Assembly: GCA_903924715.1 (NCBI GenBank)
Contig: CAIYCP010000569.1
Span: forward strand, 1-9,788
Direction: 5' to 3'
Length of the DNA: 9,788 bases
Origin: an uncultured beta proteobacterium
GTDB taxonomy: Bacteria; Pseudomonadota; Gammaproteobacteria; Burkholderiales; Burkholderiaceae_B
Shown: piece by piece, positions 1 through 5,221 of the stretch
Position numbering within the stretch: the first letter of the stretch is position 1
Layout: each line of letters starts with the position of its first letter
The notes under the pieces: model-generated
Told to the model about the DNA's origin: nothing
What the model saw: only the letters and a program-made list of their open reading frames with translations
Databases searched by the model: none
Program-made: the position numbers and the translations under genes

Positions 1-237
1 CCAACCAAACAGAAAACCGCCACCAAAGAGGCTGGACATGGCCAAAAGACCGATTGGGACGGCAAGCGTGCCAATCGGATCAATATGACGGATCGGATTG
101 AGGCTTACGCGCCCTGCAAGCGAGGCCGTAGGATCACCGAACAATTTGGCAACATAGCCGTGAGCCGCCTCGTGCAGCGTGATGGCTAGCAATACGGGAA
201 GCGCGTAAAGCGCTAGGGTTTGAATCAAGTCTTCCAT
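1..237 (-). CDS. Site-2 protease family (M50) membrane metalloprotease, N-terminal part
   Basis: Only the first 79 codons are in the window; the frame is open to the left edge, so the gene continues outside. Translated from ATG at 237 it begins MEDLIQTLALYALPVLLAI, a hydrophobic first membrane segment. HEAAHGY follows at residues 22-28, which is the HExxH zinc-binding site with E23 as the catalytic glutamate. LNPIRHIDPIGT after it is a typical conserved stretch of small M50 proteases. Such proteins cleave substrates within or next to the inner membrane; the substrate of this subgroup is unknown. The gene starts 16 bases after the stop of the YciO-like gene with no clear Shine-Dalgarno sequence, so it is probably co-transcribed with and coupled to it. 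The family call is firm from the motif and context. The C-terminal LDG-type zinc ligand cannot be checked here. Confidence 0.88.
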   Translation of the reverse strand, partial: MEDLIQTLALYALPVLLAITLHEAAHGYVAKLFGDPTASLAGRVSLNPIRHIDPIGTLAVPIGLLAMSSLFGGGFLFGW

Positions 238-253
238 GCGGGGATTGTAGAGC

Positions 254-880
254 TTAATCAAGCCCTAACAGGCCGGGATCACCGCGCCCGAGGCGAAGCA
301 CTTCTGGAGGAACCGTCGTCAGGTCAATTACCGTGGTCGACTCAAGCGCACAAGCACCCGCATCAATCACGGCCGCCAGTAAATGCTGGTAGCGCTCGCG
401 AATTTCGATCGGATCATTTAAGGCAATCTCATCACCCACAGGAATCAAGGTGGTCGATAGCAGAGGCGTTTGCGCCTGTTCAAGTAAGCCTAGCGTCACG
501 GGATGCGCAGGCACGCGTATCCCGATTGTTTTACGCGATCGGTGCGACACGCGACGAGGCACCTCGCGCGAGGCCTCAAGAATAAACGTCCATGGCCCCG
601 GGGTCGCAAGTTTAAGCAACCGATACTGCGCGTTATCGACCCGAGCAAACTGACTGATTTCAGCTAAGTCACGGCAAAGAATCGTGAGGTGATGCCGATC
701 ATCCAACCCGCGCAACTTGCGCAAAGCATCCGCCGCCCCCTTGTCGTCTAGTCTGGCCACAACGGCGTAGCTTGAATCTGTCGGCACAGCTACCAGACCA
801 CCATCAAGCAACAGTTGAGCAGCCTGCTTGAGCAGACGGCTTTGAGGGTTCTCGGGGTGCACCACAAATAGTTGCGACAT
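254..880 (-). CDS. YciO/Sua5/YrdC-family protein (L-threonylcarbamoyladenylate synthase-like)
   Basis: A 208-residue protein, the usual length for YciO-type members, made of one YrdC-like dsRNA/nucleotide-binding domain. Visible signatures are VPTDSSYAV at about 32-40 (the PTD/PTE substrate loop), KLRGLDDRHHLTILC at 55-69, TPGPWTFIL at 93-101, SRKTIGIRVP at 115-124 and LSTTLI at 141-146. Family knowledge: Sua5/TsaC proteins make threonylcarbamoyl-AMP for t6A tRNA modification. The YciO branch has PTDS where TsaC has PTET, and its physiological role is less certain, so t6A synthesis should not be assumed. The ATG at 880 is first in a probable two-gene unit with the downstream M50 protease. It faces away from the tRNA-Arg gene, so its promoter must lie in the approximately 47 bases between them. 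Family call confident, exact role not. Confidence 0.9.
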   Translation of the reverse strand: MSQLFVVHPENPQSRLLKQAAQLLLDGGLVAVPTDSSYAVVARLDDKGAADALRKLRGLDDRHHLTILCRDLAEISQFARVDNAQYRLLKLATPGPWTFILEASREVPRRVSHRSRKTIGIRVPAHPVTLGLLEQAQTPLLSTTLIPVGDEIALNDPIEIRERYQHLLAAVIDAGACALESTTVIDLTTVPPEVLRLGRGDPGLLGLD

Positions 881-910
881 AGCGCTTTAATAAAAATAGA
901 GCAGAGGCGT

Positions 911-916
911 TAGAAT
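911..916 (+). promoter_or_regulatory. Candidate -10 element of the tRNA-Arg gene
   Basis: TAGAAT matches the sigma-70 -10 consensus at five of six positions and lies 11 bases before the first tRNA base, the usual spacing for a tRNA gene with a very short leader. No good -35 is visible; the upstream AT-rich stretch at 886-897 is the only candidate. The call rests on position and -10 quality. Confidence 0.5.
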
Positions 917-927
917 AGTGCCGCGTT

Positions 928-1004
928 GTCCCCGTAGCTCAATTGGATAGAGCACTCGCCTTCTAAGCGAGCGGTTGTGAGTTCGATTCTCGCCGGGGGC
1001 ACCA
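928..1004 (+). tRNA. tRNA-Arg (anticodon TCT)
   Basis: The cloverleaf folds by eye over 77 bases including an encoded CCA (1002-1004). The acceptor stem GTCCCCG pairs with CGGGGGC with one G-T wobble. The anticodon stem CTCGC/GCGAG (955-959/967-971) closes the loop CTTCTAA, with anticodon TCT at 962-964, so it reads AGA and probably AGG codons. The T loop is TTCGATT, closed by a GTGAG/CTCGC-type stem. The discriminator base is A1001. The gene lies between the divergent yciO-like gene and the convergent prolyl isomerase, whose stop is only 19 bases from the tRNA 3' end. No terminator hairpin is visible after it. Confidence 0.97.
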
Positions 1005-1023
1005 ACATACAAATAAATAGGCG

Positions 1024-1845
1024 TTACTGCACAACCTTTGCGTTGTCGCGTAATCGCTTGACGTATTCAAAGCGCTGTTTTTGCACCAACATTTGTCGGA
1101 TATCATTTTTAGCTTCGTCAAACGTAGACGCTTTGAATGGGCGAATGTCTTCAAGTCTGATGAGATTCCAGCCGGCAGGGGTTTGAATCGGTGCCGCGGA
1201 CAATGCGCCTTTCGCTAAGTTCACCATCACATTCGAAATCGCTGGCAAGATCTGGGCAGGCACGACCCATCCCACATTGCCCCCATCTTTTTTACTTGGA
1301 TCAAGCGATTTCTCGGATGCAAGTTTCGAAAATACCTCACCTTTGCGAAGCCGCGCCAAAACGGCCTTGGCCTCATCCTCGGTGGGGGTCACGATTAAGC
1401 TCAAATGATACTGCTGTTGATCTTTCATCAAGGCCATCTGCCGATCGTATTCGGCCTTCAGAATCGCCTCAGCAATTGGATTGCGCAACATGTAATCATT
1501 TAGCAACAGCTCGACCATAAAGGTCTGGCGTACCTGCGCCCACTGAGCCTGTGCCTCCGGTGTTTTATCCAGCCCTAACCGCGTCGATTCTTGAGCCAAC
1601 ACCTCACGGTTCACCAGTTCGTCTTGAATCACTTGCCGCAATTCAGGCGAATCTTTTTGACCTTGTGCAATATTCACTTTGACATTTTGATCAATCAAAG
1701 ACTGAGGCACCGATACACCATTCACCGTGGCAAACGCACCCGGCGGCTTGGTTTGCGCCGATCCGTCTGCACAAAACACCAATAACGGCAAGACGACAAG
1801 CAGCGCACGTGCGGCCACTGAACTCGCGTAAGGAAAAGTCTGCAT
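1024..1845 (-). CDS. Secreted parvulin-type peptidylprolyl isomerase (SurA/PpiC-like)
   Basis: A 273-residue protein from ATG 1845; a TTG one codon upstream also opens the frame but is less likely. A signal peptide spans about residues 1-31, with hydrophobic core ARALLVVLPLLVF and probable signal-peptidase I cleavage after GSA. The cysteine after LVF does not make a lipobox because F occupies the -1 position. A SurA-N-like helical chaperone region follows at about 35-125 (FATVNGVSVPQSLIDQN, then alternating charged helices). A rotamase domain follows at about 135-240: YHLSLIVTPTEDEAKAVLARL, SEKSLDPSKKDGGNVGW and TPAGWNLIRLEDIRP are the standard parvulin landmarks. Expected role: periplasmic proline isomerisation and outer-membrane-protein folding. 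It is much shorter than SurA and has one rotamase domain, so it is closer to the PpiC/PrsA-like periplasmic proteins common in Burkholderiales. Transcribed alone, with a consensus -10 upstream. Confidence 0.92.
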   Translation of the reverse strand: MQTFPYASSVAARALLVVLPLLVFCADGSAQTKPPGAFATVNGVSVPQSLIDQNVKVNIAQGQKDSPELRQVIQDELVNREVLAQESTRLGLDKTPEAQAQWAQVRQTFMVELLLNDYMLRNPIAEAILKAEYDRQMALMKDQQQYHLSLIVTPTEDEAKAVLARLRKGEVFSKLASEKSLDPSKKDGGNVGWVVPAQILPAISNVMVNLAKGALSAAPIQTPAGWNLIRLEDIRPFKASTFDEAKNDIRQMLVQKQRFEYVKRLRDNAKVVQ

Positions 1846-1914
1846 CAAGATGGCTAACCCTTTGAATTTGTTTGGACACAGCGCCCCAATGTTGAGCCTC
1901 TGACGAACCCCTAG

Positions 1915-1920
1915 ATTATA
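1915..1920 (-). promoter_or_regulatory. Candidate -10 (TATAAT) for the prolyl isomerase gene
   Basis: Read on the minus strand these bases are a perfect TATAAT, about 70 bases before the ATG at 1845, in the 115-base divergent gap. The region 16-18 bases upstream (GTCGAA) is a poor -35. On the plus strand the overlapping GATTAT (1914-1919) with TTGAGC at 1892-1897, spaced by 16, could serve the divergent substrate-binding protein gene, so the two promoters may share the same AT-rich core. Confidence 0.5.
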
Positions 1921-1960
1921 GGTGCTTCGGTAGATTTCGACTCTTTACCTGCGATCTGTT

Positions 1961-2833
1961 ATGTTTCTACTCATGAAAAAAACCCTCTCACTCCTGACGT
2001 TCGCTGCGCTCTTATTGGGCACGATGCCCGGTCATAGTACTGCTCAAACACAATCCGCAATCAAGGACTCTGCAACCATGCATGCCAACCTCATCAAAGC
2101 TTTTGCTCCGACCGGGGTGCTGCGCGCCTCGCTAAACGTTGGGAACCCCGTGCTGGCCAACCTGGATGCACAAGGAAAACCCTTCGGAATCTCGATTGAC
2201 TTAGCCCAACAGCTTGGTAAAAAACTGGGTGTCCCCGTTGAGTTAATTGTGAATGAAACCGCCGGAAAATCTGTTGCCACCCTTGAAGCTGGGCGCGCGG
2301 ATGTTGGCTTTTTTGCAGTCGACCCCGAGCGCGGTAAAGACATTGCCTTCACCGCCGCCTATGTACAAATCGAAGGGTATTACCTTGTGCGCGACGCCTC
2401 AAGCATCCAGCGCAATGAGCAGGTAGATGTCGCCGGCAATCGTATCGTGGTGGGCAAAGGAAGCGCCTACGATTTATTTTTAACGCGTCACATTAAAAAC
2501 GCTTCGCTCGAACGCGTTGCCTCCTCGCAAGTCGTCGTCTCTAGCTTTCTGGACAAAGGCTTCGAAGTCGCGGCCGGTGTCAAACAACAACTTGAGGCTG
2601 ACACCACGGGTGTGACAGGCGTTCGCATGTTGAACGAACGCTTTATGGTCATTAATCAAGCCATGGGTGTGCCAAAAACGAAAGGCCCTGAAGCAGCCTC
2701 ATTTTTACGCACCTTTGTTGAAGAGATGAAAGCGCAGGGTGTCGTCAAGGCTTCAATGAACCAGTACGGCATTAAAGGTGCAGGCGTGGGGCCCGCTGCG
2801 GATCCAACGCTTGACCCCTTAAACACACCCTAA
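1961..2833 (+). CDS. ABC transporter family-3 periplasmic substrate-binding protein (orphan)
   Basis: 290 residues from ATG 1961, or 286 from ATG 1973. The latter gives a classical signal peptide start (MKKTLSLLTFAALLLG) with probable cleavage after HSTA, and may be the true start; neither ATG has a good Shine-Dalgarno. The mature protein shows the SBP_bac_3 pattern. GVLRASLNVGNPVLA opens the first lobe, then KPFGISIDLAQQLGKKLGVPVELI, AGRADVGFFAVDPERGKDIAFTAAY and YYLV at the hinge. After residue 165, GSAYDLFLTRHI and the FEVAAGVKQQLEA region form the second lobe. The family usually binds polar amino acids or small organic acids for import; the ligand here is not predictable by eye. No permease or ATPase gene is in the window, so it must act with a transporter encoded elsewhere. 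It converges on cardiolipin synthase with a 19-base gap. Confidence 0.88.
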   Translation: MFLLMKKTLSLLTFAALLLGTMPGHSTAQTQSAIKDSATMHANLIKAFAPTGVLRASLNVGNPVLANLDAQGKPFGISIDLAQQLGKKLGVPVELIVNETAGKSVATLEAGRADVGFFAVDPERGKDIAFTAAYVQIEGYYLVRDASSIQRNEQVDVAGNRIVVGKGSAYDLFLTRHIKNASLERVASSQVVVSSFLDKGFEVAAGVKQQLEADTTGVTGVRMLNERFMVINQAMGVPKTKGPEAASFLRTFVEEMKAQGVVKASMNQYGIKGAGVGPAADPTLDPLNTP

Positions 2834-2852
2834 CGTTCATCAAGCCTAAGCG

Positions 2853-4310
2853 CTACAAATAAGGTGACGCTAGCCAGACCACCTTATTTCGCAGCCGCTT
2901 CCAAAACGGCTGTCGCCGCATCGCTCGAATCGAAATACGCTCGGCACGCGCGATGATCTCGTCGATTTGCACTTCAAGTCTATCCGCGAAATTGCGGTCA
3001 TATACCTCAAGGTCAAGTTCAAAATTTAACCGTAAGCTGCGCGGATCCAAATTGGATGAGCCAATATACGACCAACCACCATCCACGGTGCACAGCTTGG
3101 AGTGATCAAAGTTGCCTCGAGCGCGCCAGACACGACACCCGGCCAGAATGACCTGATCGATTTGCCCCATCATGGCAGCATTGACGAGCTTTAAGTTGTT
3201 TGCGCCTGGCACAACAATATCGACAATCACGCCTCGGCGCGCCGCCGTGGCCAGGGCCGAAATTAAGACCAAGTCGGGTAAAAAATAGGGGGACTGAATG
3301 CGGACATGGAACTGCGCGACTGACAGCGCCCCTAAGAGCATGCTGTGGGTGCTACCCAAGGTTCCGTCAGGGCCAGAGGGGACGCAGCGCATGGGCACAC
3401 CGGTCTCAACAAGCGGGCCTAAAACCGGAACAAACCACTCTGGACCGCGCAGCGCCTCTTGTGTCGTGAACTGCCAGTCGTGCGCAAAGCTAATCATCAA
3501 CTGATGCACGATCGGGCCCTTAAGCTGAAAGTGCGTATCTTGAGGTACCCGAGCATGGGTCACTGCCGTTAAAAACTCTGCTCGGATATTCATGCCACCC
3601 GTAAACCCCTGCACCCCGTCGATGACCAGCAATTTACGGTGGCTACGCAAATTGGCATAGGCCAAACGCAGGCCAAATAATGGCCGCATAAAAAGCGCAG
3701 TGCGAACACCTCCTTTGATGAGCATGTGAATGATCTGTGGTCGAGAATACTTTGCCCCCACCGCATCAATCAGCACCCTGACCTGCACGCCACGCGCTTG
3801 AGCTTGAATCAAGGCTTGCGCAAATTCAACGCCCAATACATCATGATCAAAAATATAGCTTTGCAATGCAATCGAATGGGTCGCAGCACGAATCGCCGAC
3901 AACATCGCGGGGTACGTTTCATCGCCGCCACGTAATATCTGAATCTCGTTAAAGTTCAGCACCTGAAAATGGCTGACCTGATCACCGAGCAGTTTCAGCG
4001 TCGCGAACTGAGTGCCAGAAGATTCAGTCACATCCTCAACAGACACACGCTGTATCAGGTCTTCAGAATAAATCGTCCCTGCTCGGGGCTGCGTGATCCG
4101 CTGCTTGCGTACGCGATTAATACCCGCCACCAAATATAAAGCAGCTCCGAAAATAGGCGAAAAAAGCGCTACACCCACCCAGGCGACGGCAGCGCGCACA
4201 TCTTGTTTTGTCATGGCAGCATGTACCGCGGCAAACGTACCCGCAAGCCCTGAAATAACAAATAAGACGTGTGGCCAATACTCAGACAGAAGTGCTTTCA
4301 ATACAGTCAT
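2853..4310 (-). CDS. cls: Cardiolipin synthase (phospholipase D superfamily)
   Basis: A 485-residue protein, the typical ClsA-type length. Two N-terminal membrane segments (about 12-32 and 39-64, the latter ending in a PLDc_N-like LYLVAGINR) precede two catalytic HKD motifs. HRKLLVID gives H224, K226 and D231; HSKLCTVD gives H403, K405 and D410, each followed by the expected GGMN and GSSN residues. LQSYIFDHDVLG at 149-160 and the C-terminal SPYL ending are also typical. Expected reaction: transfer of a phosphatidyl group between two phosphatidylglycerols to make cardiolipin at the inner membrane, releasing glycerol. The ATG at 4310 directly follows a run of six T and has no strong Shine-Dalgarno. 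The gene stands alone, with the tRNA-His gene on the opposite strand upstream. ClsA-like is favoured over ClsB/ClsC because of the membrane anchor and length, though the exact subtype was not tested. Confidence 0.93.
   Translation of the reverse strand: MTVLKALLSEYWPHVLFVISGLAGTFAAVHAAMTKQDVRAAVAWVGVALFSPIFGAALYLVAGINRVRKQRITQPRAGTIYSEDLIQRVSVEDVTESSGTQFATLKLLGDQVSHFQVLNFNEIQILRGGDETYPAMLSAIRAATHSIALQSYIFDHDVLGVEFAQALIQAQARGVQVRVLIDAVGAKYSRPQIIHMLIKGGVRTALFMRPLFGLRLAYANLRSHRKLLVIDGVQGFTGGMNIRAEFLTAVTHARVPQDTHFQLKGPIVHQLMISFAHDWQFTTQEALRGPEWFVPVLGPLVETGVPMRCVPSGPDGTLGSTHSMLLGALSVAQFHVRIQSPYFLPDLVLISALATAARRGVIVDIVVPGANNLKLVNAAMMGQIDQVILAGCRVWRARGNFDHSKLCTVDGGWSYIGSSNLDPRSLRLNFELDLEVYDRNFADRLEVQIDEIIARAERISIRAMRRQPFWKRLRNKVVWLASPYL
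2857..2889. terminator. Perfect 10-bp inverted repeat, possible weak bidirectional terminator
   Basis: AAATAAGGTG (2857-2866) and CACCTTATTT (2880-2889) are exact reverse complements around a 13-base loop. The A-rich 5' arm and T-rich 3' arm resemble a bidirectional intrinsic terminator, placed 24 bases after the stop of the plus-strand binding-protein gene. It lies inside the last codons of cardiolipin synthase on the other strand. The GC core is only four pairs and no T-run follows outside the stem, so strength is doubtful. Confidence 0.4.
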
Positions 4311-4370
4311 AAAAAAGGCCTATAGACCAGCCGTGCAAGCCCTGCGAAGGCGCGAAATCAGCGCAAACAT

Positions 4371-4378
4371 GCTAAAAT
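4371..4378 (+). promoter_or_regulatory. Candidate -10 element of the tRNA-His gene
   Basis: TAAAAT at 4373-4378, preceded by TGC at 4370-4372, forms an extended -10 (TGnTAAAAT) ending 11-12 bases before the tRNA. That spacing is the same as at the tRNA-Arg gene. No convincing -35 hexamer lies 16-18 bases upstream, which fits an extended -10 promoter. Confidence 0.5.
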
Positions 4379-4389
4379 CTTTGTGCTGT

Positions 4390-4466
4390 GGTGGACGTAG
4401 CTCAGTTGGTAGAGTCCCAGATTGTGATTCTGGTTGTCGCGGGTTCGAGCCCCGTCGTTCACCCCA
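4390..4466 (+). tRNA. tRNA-His (anticodon GTG)
   Basis: Folds by eye into a full cloverleaf with an encoded CCA at 4464-4466. The acceptor stem GTGGACG (4391-4397) pairs with CGTTCAC (4456-4462). The anticodon stem CCAGA/TCTGG (4417-4421/4429-4433) closes the loop TTGTGAT with anticodon GTG at 4424-4426. The T loop TTCGAGC is closed by GCGGG/CCCGT. The discriminator is C4463 and G4390 supplies the extra G(-1) opposite it, the histidine-specific identity pair; that is why the start is set one base before the standard acceptor stem. It is on the plus strand, head-on to the dehydratase/RraA-family transcription unit, whose last stop is 22 bases away. Confidence 0.97.
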
Positions 4467-4487
4467 CTTCTTTTCCTATTTGCGCGT

Positions 4488-5207
4488 TCAGCGGCCCGCC
4501 TTTTTACGCCAGGCCTGAAAATCAACCGTCGTCTGCGGATCAGTATTGGGATACAAACCCATAATTGATCGCCCGCCCCTGACTTCTTCGGTCGCGAAAT
4601 CCTCAAAAATCGTCATCTCAAAGGCCTCTGCGGCCAACTCTTCAACCAAGTGGGCCGGCAACACAATCACGCCATCACCATCACCCACAATGACATCCCC
4701 CGGAAACACCGGCGCATCGCCGCAGGCAATGGGCACATTGACATCAATAGCATGATGCAGCGTCAGGTTCGTAGGCGCTGATGGCCGCTGATGGTAGGCA
4801 GGAATTCCGAGCTCGGCGATTTCAGCCGAGTCACGAAAACCCCCATCCGTGACCACGCCCGCAACACCGCGCGCCATCAAGCGCCCGACCAAAATACCCC
4901 CGGCAGACGCGGCCCGAGCGTCTTTACGACTATCGATCACAAACACCGCACCCGCTGGGCACTCATTAATCCCCTTGCGTTGAGGATGGCTACGATCTTT
5001 AAAGACCTCCATGGTGTTGAGATCTTCACGCGCCGGGATATAACGCAGCGTAAAAGCCTCACCCACCATATTCTTGGTGGATGTTGATAAACGCTGCACG
5101 CCCTGAATAAACTGATTGCGCAACCCTCTTTTAAAAAGGCAGGTTGCCAACGTGGCAGTACTAATGCCCATTAGTTTTTCGCGCGTCGCGGGTTTGAGTG
5201 TGCTCAT
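4488..5207 (-). CDS. RraA / HMG-aldolase family protein, probable sugar-acid lyase
   Basis: 239 residues from ATG 5207. A TTG two codons upstream also opens the frame, but the AAGAG ribosome site favours ATG. The RraA-like fold is clear: SAGGILVGRLMARGVAGVVT at 101-120 followed by DGGFRD at 121-126, where R125 and D126 match the substrate- and metal-binding Arg-Asp of class II HMG/CHA aldolases. PGDVIVGDGDGVIVLP at 169-184 is the family signature. E. coli RraA, the RNase E inhibitor, is about 161 residues. This protein carries roughly 80 extra N-terminal residues, a length closer to metal-dependent pyruvate aldolases. It follows the dehydratase stop with the ribosome site overlapping that stop, so the two are almost certainly co-translated. 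Inference: it cleaves the 2-keto-3-deoxy acid made by the dehydratase into pyruvate and an aldehyde. A generic 'ribonuclease activity regulator' label would be misleading. Family 0.9, aldolase role about 0.5. Confidence 0.88.
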   Translation of the reverse strand: MSTLKPATREKLMGISTATLATCLFKRGLRNQFIQGVQRLSTSTKNMVGEAFTLRYIPAREDLNTMEVFKDRSHPQRKGINECPAGAVFVIDSRKDARAASAGGILVGRLMARGVAGVVTDGGFRDSAEIAELGIPAYHQRPSAPTNLTLHHAIDVNVPIACGDAPVFPGDVIVGDGDGVIVLPAHLVEELAAEAFEMTIFEDFATEEVRGGRSIMGLYPNTDPQTTVDFQAWRKKAGR

Positions 5208-5216
5208 AGTCAAGGG

Positions 5217-5221
5217 CTCTT
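5217..5221 (-). promoter_or_regulatory. Shine-Dalgarno site deciding the RraA-family start
   Basis: Minus-strand AAGAG overlaps the TAA stop of the dehydratase (5222-5220) and lies 9 bases before the ATG at 5207, but only 3 bases before the alternative TTG at 5213. The spacing supports the ATG and suggests translational coupling of the two genes. Confidence 0.6.

Noticed and set aside
220..653. Plus-strand open frames opposite the YciO-like gene
   Set aside because: They lie antisense to a clearly conserved protein, have low-complexity translations rich in Arg, Ser and Pro, and show no recognisable family. They are shadow frames.
928..1004. tRNA-Arg as a site of an integrated element
   Set aside because: tRNA-Arg genes are common integration sites, but the sequence after its 3' end is the ordinary prolyl isomerase gene. 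No integrase is present and I saw no repeated copy of the tRNA 3' end in the window.
1024..1848. Prolyl isomerase as a lipoprotein
   Set aside because: There is a cysteine near the end of the signal peptide, but the residue before it is Phe, which does not fit a lipobox. Ordinary signal-peptidase I cleavage is more likely.
4390..4466. tRNA-His as an attachment site
   Set aside because: The flanks are housekeeping-type genes on both sides and no second copy of the tRNA end is visible.
4093..4518. Plus-strand 141-codon open frame spanning the cls 5' end and tRNA-His
   Set aside because: It runs through a tRNA gene and antisense to cls; it is not a plausible protein.
4488..5207. Calling the RraA-family gene an RNase E inhibitor (rraA)
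   Set aside because: The length, operon partner and Arg-Asp pair fit a metal-dependent aldolase-type member better. The rraA symbol would imply a function that is not supported.
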